Notes: generated by a model from the letters alone, not told the origin. A stretch of 64,000 nt of DNA from Campylorhamphus procurvoides (GCA_013396655.1 WBMV01006647.1:605506-669505); one strand, 5' to 3'. Shown: positions 23,700 through 35,941, counted from the first letter of the stretch. Program-made: numbers and translations.

Positions 23700-24640
23700 A
23701 ATAGTAAATTTTAGCCTCCTGGGACTGTCAATTGTGGATGGGCTGGTGATTGATCAGAATATTACACAATGGCCTGTTGTAATTCTTTAGTGTGATGTTG
23801 TAAAATGGAGTATTGCTTCTGTTATTTTATCCAGTTTGCTTTTATATGACAGGGTTTATTGTGCGTTATGTTGTAGCTCATTCCTCTGTTCACAATGCCT
23901 ACTGATGTGTAATTATGACTTGTCTGAACTGTAAGAAGGAGCAGTAAGTGAAAGAAAATCTGCAAGCACACTTGATTTATGAGCCCTGATACTATATTAC
24001 AGTCCTAATCTGCCTGCTTAACTTAGCTTCAGGCAAACTTACTGTATAACATGCTTACGATTAGCACTGCAGCAAGTTGTAGAAGATTTACTCTGTTGGA
24101 GCTGTGAGACTTTTTTTAAAATGATTTAGTCATTATTTCAGTTACAGGTATGGCAATAAATTATTCCCCATATAAAGACTCTGTGTCAAGGAACAGCCAT
24201 TGCAAAAAAGGCTTTTTATACAGTAACAAAGAACAGTGCTTGGAGTGTTTTCCTCGCACAAAACATCTTAATGTTATTGGTCATTTTTTTTATGATGAAA
24301 CTTCTTTACACATTCTTCTCACATTCATACAATTTGTTTTATTATACTGCAGCTTTTGTAGCTCAATACAATCTGCTTATTATAAGAATGTCTATTTGGA
24401 TCCAGCGAATCTCATATTTTCAATAGTGGCCCAAAATAGAAATTACTATGGATGTGCAAATGAAAAGAAGGCCATAAAGCAATGACCTAATGTCAGGAAG
24501 AAAAGATGTAAGGAGATTTGCATTTTTTTTTAATCACCATTCATGAAGACAGATGCATTCGTTCAGTCTTCATGAAACTATAGCATATTCAGAGCTGCTA
24601 CTTTTGGTAAGCTAGAGGGGCACATTATTACCCTCGAATA
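23700..24640. promoter_or_regulatory. Low-repeat A+T-rich block, possible enhancer cluster
   Basis: Nearly 1 kb without any repeat. It carries many TAAT/ATTA motifs, 'tgatcagaatattac', 'atatgacagggtttatt', 'gtgtaattatgact', a TALE-type 'tgacag' and a POU octamer 'atttgcat' at 24516-24523. A 111-codon plus-strand frame (24150-24485) starts at an ATG but is Tyr/Phe/Asn-rich as expected from A+T-rich DNA. I interpret this as candidate conserved non-coding sequence only. Confidence 0.25.
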
Positions 24641-25060
24641 ATAAAGATCAGTGTTGATCATTCAGGGCCTGGTTTGGGTTTCATTGAAATCACTCCCTGG
24701 CTTGCCATTTGACTTCCCTGGAATCCCTGTTATACACTATTCACTGGCAAATAAGCAAGGGATCTAAAGCTTGATCCAGGGAAAGGCTCCCATCAGTCAA
24801 ATGGGTGGCAATCATTCTTGTTTTGCTTAACAGAACTGCTTGCCTGAGCAAAGGTAGGTGTTCCTATCAAGATTTTCTGTCTGGTCCCTAGAATGCTATT
24901 TTTTCCTGGGTTTTAAAAAAATTGGAAGTTCACGTCATAGGAAGTGAGGACCATATCAGATGAACAAATACAAAATATATATTCACAATGGATGACATAA
25001 TAATAAAATAGCTGTGTGGAAACAGTTTCTAGGCAAACCTTCCTTTGTTTTCAAATATTA

Positions 25061-25077
25061 TGTTTGTTTGTTTGTTT
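25061..25077. repeat. (GTTT)n microsatellite
   Basis: Four consecutive TGTT-phase units followed by 'ttttcttcattag'. Confidence 0.8.
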
Positions 25078-26149
25078 TCTTCATTAGCACTGATATTGTG
25101 AATTTCAAACGTTACTTTCTCCTTTGGCAATACCTATTTACATCTCTCCAAAAAACAGTTGTGATTCCTGGTGAAAGAAGGACTTTCCAGGAGAGACTGC
25201 ACTCTGTGAATTATTTGGTGTTTTGGGCACTTCAGTAGCAAAACAAAAAGGTTTCTGAGGAGTGCAGTGGAACTGAAATCATATATGAACAGTGGACAAT
25301 AACAACCTTTAATTAGGAACAACAGCATTTTCAAGCTTATACTGCTTCAGTGAAGTTACCATAAACAATGAGCTTTTTATAGTGTAACAATAAAGCCTGT
25401 TAATTTCTTGGGGTTTATCTTCTAAAAAAAAAACAAACGTCTCTGCTACGCATTATAGAGTCACCAAGGAGTTGGCTTTCCTACAGCTGGGCTCACAAAT
25501 GTAATCCTGAAGACAGAAACAATGGATGTGGAGATCTGTGGTGTCCATGACCCACTCCCATCGTTTACCATAATACCTTTCGGTAACAGATGCCCTTTGC
25601 AAGGGCAAAATGCACAATCTGGGTTTTCAAGTAGTGGTCATCATGTTACAGGCATCATCCACAAGTATTTGCTGATGCTATTGACTGAACAAAAGGTTTA
25701 TGAGGCAGAAGATATATTTTTCTAAATGCTGCTATGCTACCTATAACCTAATTAACTTTACTTTAGCCAGCTGAGTATACCTGGAAACCAAATATATCAT
25801 GTGGCAATTAGCTTTCCCCCTTCTGGCTTAGTACACTTAAGTTGCTTATTGAAAAGGTTAAATATTGATTGAAAATGGATAATAGAACCATATTACAGTT
25901 GTATGCTAAATGGCAGAACTTGCCTGTAAAACATTTCCAGTTACCCCTCAGTAATGCAGTTAGAGAACAGCAATCTGCTGCTAAAGCACCCAGGCAAAAA
26001 ATCAGGAACAAATATAAATCACCCACTACGCAGCCGTTCTTATCAGCACGCTGAGTTTCACACAAACATGTTTGGAAGTTCAGTCATTAATTATCATGAT
26101 GTTGAAATAATATAATAAAAATAATAATTGCTTGTGAAGCGATCTGTTG

Positions 26150-26206
26150 CCTCCCTCCTCCTCTGACAGAGGCTCCTCTCTGTCTCTCTCCCTTTCTCTC
26201 TTGCCA
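26150..26206. repeat. Pyrimidine-rich (CT)n tract
   Basis: C/T-only stretches 'cctccctcctcctct' and 'ctctctgtctctctcccttt' flank a 'gacagagg' interruption. Low complexity; could also act as a polypyrimidine tract. Confidence 0.75.
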
Positions 26207-28594
26207 TGGGAAGCCACATAGACAAAGTATCAAGTGATCACATAGCATGAACTACAGCCCCAGGCAAAGCTTGTTATTTTACTTGAAACGGTGATGCATT
26301 TAGGACCCAGAAACTGTCAATAATTTTTTCTGACTTCCAGGGGATAAAAATCCCAATTACAGGAACTTTCCTGGGAAGCTGTATAGTCTAGTGCCACGCA
26401 TTAATATTACGAAACATCCTTAGCACCCATCAGCTCAGTTTTAGCTGTAGTTTAGATCAAGCCTGCGTGGATCTGGGAGATTAAGCTGATTTAGTCTAAT
26501 GGTTGCTTGTTATGAAAAGTGGAAAGTGTATCTTCAAAAAGAAAAGCTGGTTGAAGTAGTGTCTGTGGACAATAACACAATTTGACTTGGCATCCTTCAG
26601 CCAGTTGGCTTCAATAAGATTCTTAATGTAGATTCAAGGGCCCTTGGCCATTTTTCTCCCTATATTTTTTTCCTACAAAACATGGGTTTGTTTTTCTAAG
26701 CCATCACAGTGAGGACCTTTTCTGAAGCAAAGGGTTGACAAAGTGATTTTTAGGCTCGTCCCCTTCATTTCTGGGATGTGGGAGATGAATTCAAATGTGT
26801 AGAGAACTGTGCAGAAAAAAATTATCAGTTCTTATGCTCTACCCCCGGGGGAATCACACTGGAGATTAAAAAATAGACAGAGAAAGCATGAAAAAATTAA
26901 CCTTGCAGAGCATGTCCTCAGTAAGGGGCCATGGAAAGGATCAGTGGCGGGGTGATATCGGAGGAGAAACCACATGGCCACTATGGAAATCCTTGGCAAA
27001 AGGAAGTGGAGGGTTCCTTTCCATCCCTTTAGTGGTTTTCTCTGTCCTGCTCACCTGCAAGGAGCTCAGTCCTCTCTCCACACCTCACACCAGGAATGCT
27101 CGCCAACATTATTCCTGGTGCACTCCCACCACGCTTTCCCATCTGTCCCACTCCTGGGTAGTGAGAAAGTGATGATATAACTCGATTTAATATCATAATA
27201 ATATAACCACGGCAGAAAGAGTTCCTCCCACTCTGCACTTCTCCACTGTCTCCTCCATCAGCTGGTGACTACATCTCTGACACTCATCTCTGTATATGTG
27301 AGGTCTGGTTTTATTTTTCTTTCTCTATTTTCTTTTATTTTTTCCCCCTTTTATTAACAATACTGGACTCACATAGAATTACAGGTTGTTAATAGCCCAG
27401 TGCCAATACATCTGTTAGCAATGGATAGATGCACATATGAGGCTGCACAAGGCATAGCTAACAAATGTGTTTGTAATTGACAGAATAAGAACTGCCACGC
27501 TAGAAGATTAAAAGTTGACTGCCTGAGGTTTCCCCCTCTGGTTAACAGTTCACAGCTTTGTTATTTCAGGTCAGAGACAAACTAAGTCTAAAGATGTAAA
27601 GTAGAGTCCGAGTGGCCACAGAGGTGAGACCACAGTGATAGCAAGACAGGATTAGTTCTGCTCATTGTGTTGCTAGTTTTGTAAAGACACCCTGGGATGA
27701 AATTATGATAAATATAATTCTCACAATAAAGTGTTTCTTGAAAATCTCATACTCCTTACTTGGTGTTTTCCAGGAATAAATATTAAATACATAATTACAC
27801 AGTGTTACCTTCCTTTTAGTAACTGTTTTGTTGTAGTTGTGAGGGTCTGAGAGTGTAAAAGAGACAGAGTTTATGGGGGCAAAAAAATACCTCAGCACTA
27901 TGTTTGCCTTTTAACTTTGCTTCTCTATGTTATCACGAGGTGGGGTTGTTTTTTGTTGGTCTTTTTTGTGGTCCCCTAATTTTAATTTGTATCCAATTTA
28001 CCTGATGCCTTAGGATTATACAGAAATAACTCCATATGATTCGTGCACATCTTCTGTTCCTTTGGCTCAGTGGAAGTGGATATTTTGTATTTACAAAAGG
28101 TTCCCAAATAGGTAATTACCTTTGGAGACAAGATTAAAGTGGCTTTTCTTGTTTAATATTTCTTTTCCCTGCACTTCCAAATCAAAGTTTAATAGAAATA
28201 ATAATCAGGCATCTCTTCCAGCATTACAAAAAATAATAAAAATCTTTGTAATGTGAGAGAGACACAAAATTATGCACCAGTTGTACCGGCAGGTGCTGAA
28301 ATCCTAATACAAACACGAAGAGACAAGAGAACATGTAAGATGTATGAGCTTTGATACAGGGGTTGAGCTTTTTGTTTGTTCAGGAAATTATTTTAGCAGT
28401 TTCTCGTACCTATTCTGAAACCTTGGCATTTGGGGAGTTACAAAGTTCTATGCATTTTAATTTTTCACAAGAAGTAGAACAGCTTCAGAACTAACAGAAT
28501 TACTGTGTATTTTATTTTTCGTATGAGTGCAAAAAAAGGTGTCTTCACTGTGGTTAATTATTAATCTTTCCTTGTGTAAAATGGCATTATCTTA

Positions 28595-28642
28595 AAAAAA
28601 AAAAAAGAGAGAGAAAAGAAAAGGGAATGGAAAGGGATGTTT
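28595..28642. repeat. A-run and GA-rich low-complexity tract
   Basis: About a dozen A, then 'gagagagaaaagaaaaggg' and 'aatggaaaggg'. Purine-only for nearly 50 bases. Confidence 0.8.
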
Positions 28643-28813
28643 TTCTATGTTATCTCCTTGGTTGGTTGGCTTGGGTAATGAGGATCCAAAATGAACCTTT
28701 TGCAATTTATATTTTATCGTGCCTAAACCTCGGCGTTGTGCAAAATATTTCGAGAACTTTTCCTTGATCAAACTATAATGCTGCTTAAATATGTTGGGCA
28801 ACATGTAGCCTAC

Positions 28814-28938
28814 CTTCTTGCCTTGTGCCAAATGAACTGCAGCATTCCAATATGGTGCCACATGTCCATGGAAGCCCGTAGCGCTTCTAACAGGTGCTGC
28901 CCGAGTGCGCCTGACAGAGATATCCACAGCAAGGTCAT
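28814..28938 (-). other. Exon-like minus-strand segment, 125 bp (speculative)
   Basis: On the minus strand a good acceptor ('ggtgtttgttttcacag') precedes the segment and a good donor ('gcaagaag' then 'gtaggc') follows it. One frame is open, entering with two bases and leaving in phase 0. It encodes 41 residues beginning DLAVDISVRRTRAAPVRSAT and containing GFHGHVAPYWNAAVHLAQ. The base composition is more balanced than its surroundings, and the segment contains several CpGs ('cccgtagcgc', 'ccgagtgcgcc'). The frame runs on to give 124 codons without splicing, the tail of which is low complexity. I do not recognise a family. It may be a real exon of a minus-strand gene with very long introns, a lncRNA exon, or a conserved element. 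Confidence 0.25.
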
Positions 28939-29228
28939 CTGTGAAAACAAACACCCCAAATACCACGGGAAGGTTACCTTAGCATGGTTGGGGTGCTGTA
29001 TTATTCTTTTTCCTGGGCTAAATCACATGAAAATTGCTCTCGGAGGAAGGTTTAGGAGGAAGTTAGTGAGGAAGTGAGAAAGGAGAGCTTGAAAAGCTAA
29101 AGAGTGATAAAAGAAATTAAGACACATTCAGAAGGGCATCTCTTTAAATTGAACAAATTGGACACAGAATGAGCTGCTGTTCTGCATTTTCTTGCATGAA
29201 AATTTGTTTCTTCCAATGTGACAAAGAT
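28939..29228. other. Spacer, no gene seen
   Basis: No repeat or coding signal beyond the exon-like segment described to its left. Confidence 0.5.
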
Positions 29229-29313
29229 ATAAAATACAGAAGAAAAAAATATGGAAGAAACACAAAATACAGAAGAAACACATATTAGAGAAGAAACATA
29301 AAATACAGACCAT
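29229..29313. repeat. Small A-rich minisatellite, about 18-bp unit
   Basis: Four to five imperfect copies of a unit like 'aaaatacagaagaaacac' follow each other, with copy starts near 29231, 29264, 29282 and 29300 and a shortened copy between. The reverse strand translates to a Cys/Phe-rich repetitive peptide, which is an artefact. Confidence 0.8.
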
Positions 29314-30599
29314 ATCCTAACTATAAAGTTTAAGCTTTTTTATGAGGGCAAAGGTATTTTGCATGATTATTATTACATTTGCACTTACTACAGTGTGCTC
29401 AGAGTGGAAACAAACCCCACAAACAGAACCCACCAAACATTCCCTGCGTTTAGGCTGGGACTCCGGCAATCTGTCCTCTGCATCGTTCTTGGCCTTTGTC
29501 TGACATTTATGGTCTTATGTTTATCATTGTGAGCAGAGACCCAGTTTGCTCCCTCTCCCCTGCCCCTCCCTGCTCCCAAAGTGGCATCTGAAGCTGTTAA
29601 AATTATAATTAACGGGACTGAATTTATCTGGGATTGATTCCCACAAAGGGGCTTCAGCAGATTCTCCTGCAAACTGCCACCATGCAGCCCGACAATGCAT
29701 GGAGACACTTTATATCTTATTTGTATTTAAAAGTCAGATATTTTGTTCTGGATAAACTTCAGAAATGCTCTTCAATTCTCAGTGAGGCAAGCATTTCAAT
29801 TTTCTGCAATATTAGCAGGGGTAACTAATGATGGCTAATTTTTGCCTGTAGTATTTCCCTCAATCTGCTTGTGCACTTTCAGTTACTCTGGCAGCAGCAG
29901 CATTTGTACATTTTCTGGTCACTAAACACTCAAGTACAATTGTAAGTGATCAGTTTACAGTTGGCCAACAAAAGAGCTGCGGGAATGTCTAAAAGAAAAA
30001 GAAATTTGAATAAATATGCATGTGTGTAGCCCATATTCTGTGGGTAAGAGGGAAGGACAGAGGGCAACTCAAATATACTTTAGCTATCAGAATATATTTT
30101 GAAAAATAAGATCATATATTTATTCTGCCATAGGAAGGTCTGGGGTAAATCCAAACCATACAGATATTGAAAATACATTATTATATTTCTTTACGTTGAA
30201 GGTAAGTCCTCTTCATCCATTTTGTCTTTGATTATTATTTCCTGAATATATATTTTTTTGAAATATGTTCAATCTTTAGGTTTGAGACAGAGGCAATTTA
30301 AGTTATACATCAGAATAACACTATCTCATTAAGAAATTTGAAAGCTGTTGAGTTCAAAGAAGATATTTTAGATAGGAAGATAAAATTTTCATAATGCATT
30401 TTAAAAATGCACAATTGTATTACTGTGTCGGAGTCCTTTCACTGATAATACCTTGAAAGTGAGAGTCTTCAATATAATTTGTTAAGCTTCCCAACTCATG
30501 GGCTATTGCGAAGAACTGAACATAAATGGCAAAGAAATGTTTTTAAATGAGGAGGCAGCTCACTTGTGCCCTTATTAATTATTATTCCCAGCGAAATTT
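29314..30599. other. Spacer, possible conserved patch
   Basis: No gene. A stretch at about 29480-29700 has pyrimidine-rich DNA followed by 'aaattataattaacggg', a homeobox-like site, and could be regulatory. The 106-codon minus-strand frame at 29388-29708 has no recognisable domain. Beyond 29830 the DNA is plain A+T-rich. Confidence 0.45.
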
Positions 30600-31040
30600 A
30601 ATTATTGCCTCTCATTTTGGATGGTGCCGTTTGTGACGGAGTGGCAGGAGTAGTTCAAATTAAATCAGAACTCTGTGGAGACAGTTCAACAGCTCGTGTC
30701 ACAGGGAAGTTTTCCTTAGAAATCCCCCATCCTGCAAAAGAGATTTCCCTGTCTTTCTGTGAAGAGGTGTCATCGCTCGTGACACTGTTCCACAGACATA
30801 ACGCTGGAGAAACAGGGGGATGCATCGTGGGATTTGCATGTTTTAGACTAAACCCACCCGAGATGCAGGAAACCTGCGCAGCTTCGTGCCTCGGTCAGAT
30901 CAAATCAGCGTGCACTAAAAGGGAAATCCGTCACGTTAAGTATCAAAATATTAAAGGCTAAATTATGGCTCTTGCAGCGACAGCCTCCTGGGGCACGAGC
31001 AGAGGTGCAATGCTGCCGAGGGCACTGTGAAGTGTCGAGG
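30600..31040. promoter_or_regulatory. CpG-enriched islet with a long open frame
   Basis: I count 18 CpGs in about 440 bases, against roughly one per 100-150 bases nearby. A plus-strand frame is open from about 30605 to the TAA at 30961 (118 codons), but it does not begin at an ATG; the first internal ATG is near 30862. The translation has no domain I know. Frame openness may simply follow from the higher G+C. A small unmethylated regulatory islet or decayed exon is the most that can be said. Confidence 0.3.
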
Positions 31041-31081
31041 TGCTCACATATCCTCTGGGGACACCAGGAAAGGCACTTAGG

Positions 31082-31124
31082 AGAGGCATCTCTCTAACAC
31101 AGAGATGCTGAGAGAGATGCCCCT
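31082..31124. other. Short perfect hairpin
   Basis: Arms 'ggcatctctct' (31085-31095) and 'agagagatgcc' (31111-31121) are perfectly complementary across a 15-base loop, and the stem can extend outward past one mismatch. At about 43 bases it is shorter than a typical pre-microRNA. Confidence 0.55.
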
Positions 31125-31726
31125 ACTGAGCACCACCTTCCTGGCACTGGATACCACTGGCAGGATCTGACCCCTGAGTATTTCATCGTTCTCTTGTGGC
31201 CGGGGGGAGTGATTTAAATGTCAGGCATTATTACTCCTCTTTATAAGGGTGCAGAAGATTCTTCTGCTGATCCCTCCTATTCCTGTCTCTGGTCATTAGG
31301 AGACACAGACACAGGCTTCTTCCCCTGCTCCTGCCAGCCATGATCTTGTGAGTCGTAAAATGCCTCTTCTCCCCCTCTCTGCCACCTCCAATAGCTCCAG
31401 AGTGCAGGAAAGACATCCTGACTGTGTGGATTCAGAAAAGCAGGAGGCAGAATGTTTTGCTTTCATCGTCTATTGCTGGGAATAGAAGCCACCATATCTG
31501 ATCCTTAGTGTCAAGGACATAACCTCAAGTGGTAAATCTATGTAGGTTCACAGAACGAGGACTTAGGACTGCAGCCGTGTCCAGCAGGTGGTCCTGCTTT
31601 CCCTTCCCACCTCTTGATGCTAATGGTAATAATTCAATGCTGAGGTTGTTGAAAAAGGTGAAAATTCAGTTGCTTTAAGCATTGCACACATGCACATGTG
31701 TGTGTAAGGGATGACAGAAATGAACT
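31125..31726. other. Spacer, no gene seen
   Basis: Mixed composition, short minus-strand frame at 31231-31416 without a motif, and a short (GT)n patch at 31690-31703 just before the next CR1. Confidence 0.5.
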
Positions 31727-32050
31727 ACAGAATCACAGTATGGTTTGGGTTAGAAGGGATCTTAAAGATTATTTGGTTCCTTGCCATGGGCAGGGACACC
31801 TTCCACTAGACCAGGCAGCTTCAAACCCTGTCCAACCTGGCCTTGGACACTTCCAGGGATGGGGCAGCTTCTCTGGGCAACCTGTGCCAGGGTCTCACCA
31901 CCTTCACAGCCAGTTTCTCCCTAATCCCCAACCTAATCCTTTGCTCTGTCTGTTTGAAGCCATTCCCTGGATCCTGTCCCTCCAGGTCCTTGTCCCAAGT
32001 CCCTCTCCATCCCTTGGAGTCTCTTTAGGCACTGGAAGGGGCTCTCAGCA
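31727..32050 (-). mobile_element. CR1 LINE 3' fragment, about 320 bp
   Basis: Begins 'acagaatcacagtatggttt', then 'agggatcttaaagatt', 'ccatgggcagggacacc', 'ccaacctggccttggacac', 'ctgggcaacctgtgccagg' and ends near 'ttaggcactggaaggggctc'. This is the full order of the avian CR1 3' UTR and adjacent ORF2 end in reverse complement. Open plus-strand frames here (for example 31698-32057) are antisense CR1 artefacts. Confidence 0.95.
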
Positions 32051-35000
32051 GCTTTAATTCACCCTTGACCATTGTGTTGGAACACATGGCACTACAAGAA
32101 AATGAGAACCACCATTTTGACATGTATTTTTACTGAGTCAGATTCTGTTGTGTGTTTTCAGTCACAACTCTCGGAAATACGTACAAATGCTGTGTTGGTG
32201 CCAGTTCTGTGTAATCTGTGAATCATAACCCATGTCTCAATCAACCTGAAAGTGTAATGCTATCATTTGTCTCTTTTGGGGAAAAGAAAAAAAAATATAT
32301 TAAACAATATCAGATTCAGATTTAATCTGGAGAAACAACCAGGAGTCTGTGTGCTTACCTAGAGCTCTTGAATTCAAAAGCCCATCAGAGCTGGTTTTCT
32401 TCTGACACTCTCAGTATCTCACTGCAGTTCAGAGGAGGAGAATAGAGGAATACATGTTCTCAGGCTGAATTTTTGGATGTGGTTAGCAACACAAAAGTGC
32501 CAAAAATAAAGAAAAAAATCAGAAACACAGTCTCGTTGGACCTTAAAAATATCTGAATTTCAGGAGGTTGCCCATGTTTCACAGCTCAGTTATGATTCTA
32601 GCTCATTTGGGAGGATGAGAATATTTGCAGATGAATCTGTGTTTGTGATGAACTCAGGAATTCCTTGGCTGAATGTCTGGAGCAACTTCCCTTGAGAAAA
32701 CCTAAGGAAAGGAAAGGAAAACCACATGCAGATCCAACCTCAGATTTCCTTCTCTTCCTCCAACCCAAGAAGGGGAAAGATCTTCTTTCCTAAGTCATAG
32801 CACATCACAGAATATCTACCCCCTATTTCTGTTTGACCCAAGGGATAGAAACAGGTTGGATCCATGAAAACTTGAGCCACCTGGATCAATTAGCAGATAA
32901 AATCTGTGACGAGGAAAAGACCCAGAGATGGCAAGAACCAAAATGTACTTGTCTCACTGATGCATCTTCCAGCATCATCCATAGGAATGAAACAATGGGT
33001 AATGGAATAGGAGTGATATCGTGATATAATGGTATTTATTACTGGAAGTTGATTCCAATTTGGAATTCCCACAGTATGCTTTTCCTGGGTTAGGAGAACA
33101 TCACAGTGCATGGAATATATAAATTCACTTCCTAGGAAAACAAAATTAATTACAAACAGACCTTTAAAATGAGAACAAATATTTTAAAAGATATTAAAAT
33201 CTCCTTTTATCTGTTTCCTGACTGTAGGTCAGCACTTCCAAGTCAGATGAACATTGAATATAGCATAATATATGTAAATAGATTAACAATTAGAATGAAG
33301 GGAAATGCTAATATTCGGTGGTTACAAATGAGGTCATGGCTATTTTTTATGGTTTCTCCTACTGGAATTGTACATTTGTCTTTCAAAACTGTCAGCAAAA
33401 GGGCCATAAGAAAAGATATACAATTAGCTCTTTATTGCAGTATTTCTTAAAGTATATTTAGAATTTTGAGATAATTTAAAATTTGTGCTTTTTATTTATT
33501 TGTTTGGGTATTTTTTCCTCCTGTCTTTATTGTTGTTTTATGCTTGATGGTTGATTTGCACATAAATTCTTTCTGCTATGTTGAAAGTCACACAGGATCT
33601 GGCCCTTAGGGGAAATATTCACAAGAGATTTGATAAAATATTGGTTTATATTTTAACTGATTTTTCCACAGTAGAAAAAAAAAATGTTGTTATGGTCATT
33701 TTAGTCCTCTCTATTTCATAATTGAAAATGAGGGGGGAAAAATGAGATCTGCAAATTTAACTAAACCTATAAATGTTTCTGAAAATACTGTAAGAAGGAA
33801 GGTGTTACTTTTTTAATATTTAAATTAATCAAAAGAACATGATGAAAGTAAGAATAGATAATTACACAAATTAACATCCAACCAGACATACCTTGTGCCA
33901 TTTCAATATTTATTCCTTCATTGACAAAACAGAATTTAATTGTTGTTGCAAGGCAAAAAATGGAAATAAAACTCACGCCACAATTTCAATTTTAAATTTT
34001 CTGGTGTCTTTGAGTGTGGGAGATGCTGGCTGTGATTTGTGATCACACATAAACATCACATCTAACACAAAAATCATTGTTTAAAGGTGAATATACAGAA
34101 AAGAGAATATTTTTGTTGTGATTCCTTCCCTGAAATTAGGGATTCAGCTACCAGAAAATAGGAGATATCTAATAAGTACTTTGGTCTACCAAAGATCTCA
34201 GTCAAACAAATTAGGATTTTTCTGAAACTGAAGGCTAGACAAGGATTTCCGAATGTCTCATATCCAAATAAACTTCTTTAAGCAGCAAAAAATTACTACA
34301 TTGCATGGAAATTAAATTCTTCTTTCACAACAGGATATTTTTTGAGGGGGAGGGAGTAAAAAAGAAGCTTTAGACAAAAATACCACAACAAACAAGCCAC
34401 AGAAAATCAGGACTCCCTATTACATTCAGGTTGCAAACATATTTGCATCGACTTTTAGCTGGAAAGGAATCTGGCATACAGAAACCAATAAATGTTTGGT
34501 TTCCAGTGGCTTCCACCTGTTAAGGAGTTGCAAGACAGCAGTACCCTTTCCAAAGCCATTAATAATGCAGAAGGTCAATATCTAAACAGATATATTGAAT
34601 TACACACTGTATCATTACAATAGCCAGAGTTTTTGTATTGCAGGTGATTTTTTTTTTCCTGCCATTTGACCCTTTTTAGCTAATTAAAATAAATAGTTTG
34701 TTTTTTTGTTAGTGTTAGGGATAGCATTGTGCTGTGTATCCCTGTGGTTACACTCCTCAAAATGGGTAAAAAAAGATCCTATCCACTGCAGCAAAGTGTA
34801 TATTGATTTTTGTTAACTTTGTAGCTCCAGTCACTCAACTAAAACTCCCCAAACACCAGAAAAACAAAATAGCTAGCCCAAGAGTCTTTCTCAAACACAA
34901 CAGCAATTTTTTTTCTCATATTATTATCAAATTATGTGGGTTTAGGTATATATGATTTATAGAAACGTTCAGAATTTGGTGTTTATGCTCTGCAGTAATC

Positions 35001-35900
35001 TGCAATATTTCAATATTACAATCATTCCATTGCTAGAAAGGTAAAGAGTAGAATAGTTCATTCATTTGCTGTTATGTATTTTCCCCTTACATTTCAAAAT
35101 CCATAGTAAAATCAAATTCCAAAGGCAGGAAATCTGCTGTCGGCATCTCCCATTGACATTTTATGTTTGTGTAAAGGGAAATCAGGTCAAACTGAGCCAC
35201 CAACAGCATCACAGCCCTGTTTCTGCTAAAGATTTTGTCACTACAGAATGTGGTGGTTTTGTTGCATGTGTTCTAGTTTTCTGAAATTAGTGGTTGATCT
35301 CAGGGTGTTTGAGAGCTGAGTCTTTGCTGTCTGAGACCTTAAAAAACACTTACTGTAAAGGTTTAATCAAAACCCTGTTGCCCTCAATGGTGATTGCATT
35401 AGATCCTAAGCACAGATCACATAAAGTTCACTTCCTTGTATCGATAGGGAGTGATTCCTGATAGTCTTCAAAATAATAAAGAAGAGCAAAACCTGAAATG
35501 TAAGGAAAAAAAATCAAATTAGATTTAAGTCTCCTCTTCTTATACTCAAAATTGTAATTTTAGTATGAAGGTCCTTCAAACTCAACTCACTTTCCTTTTC
35601 AACTAGCTTATTTGGTTTAATTAGCAGCAAACACTCCACTGATTCTTGTCCAACAAAGGAAAATTCCATAGTTCAAATCTCTTGGAAGGAAAATCCCATT
35701 CACTGAAATATAGAAATTATGGTTGCAAAATGAAGCAATTTTCCTTAGCAATCCCTTAGCCAAAAAGCCCTTATTTGAAGTTAAACTACCTTTGAGTGGA
35801 AGATTATTTTTCCCAAATTATTATGCCTGCTAGCCAGGAATAGGCACCAAAATTTCCTTTGGAAAGTACTTTCTAAATGGGTAGTGAAAAATCCATTCGG
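32051..35900. other. A+T-rich spacer, no gene or clear repeat
   Basis: Nearly 4 kb with only short frames (32833-33024, 33169-33450, 33767-33976, 35066-35284) and short homopolymer runs. No CR1, no CpG patch. Confidence 0.6.
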
Positions 35901-35901
35901 A

Positions 35902-35941
35902 ATATTATTATTATTAATAATAATAATAATAGTAATAATAA
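35902..35941. repeat. (ATT)n-(AAT)n inverted microsatellite
   Basis: Four 'att' units followed directly by five to six 'aat' units, then 'agtaataata'. The two halves are complementary, so the tract can fold on itself. Confidence 0.85.

Larger units (their letters stand above)
24641..28594. other. Spacer, no gene seen
   Basis: Holds a (GTTT)n run at 25061-25077 and a pyrimidine tract at 26150-26206. Open frames are short and of A+T-driven composition. A CpG-poor 'ctacccccgggggaatc' palindrome patch lies near 26839. No CR1 copy was seen. Confidence 0.55.

Noticed and set aside
24150..24485. 111-codon ATG ORF in the motif-rich block
   Set aside because: The Tyr/Phe/Asn/Ser-rich composition is what A+T-rich DNA gives, and no domain or start support is visible.
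29128..29313. Cys/Phe repeat peptide on the minus strand
   Set aside because: It is the translation of the A-rich minisatellite.
31698..32057. 119-codon plus-strand frame with Pro/Ser/Gly-rich peptide
   Set aside because: It is the reverse reading of a CR1 3' UTR; the same peptide flavour appears over other CR1 copies.
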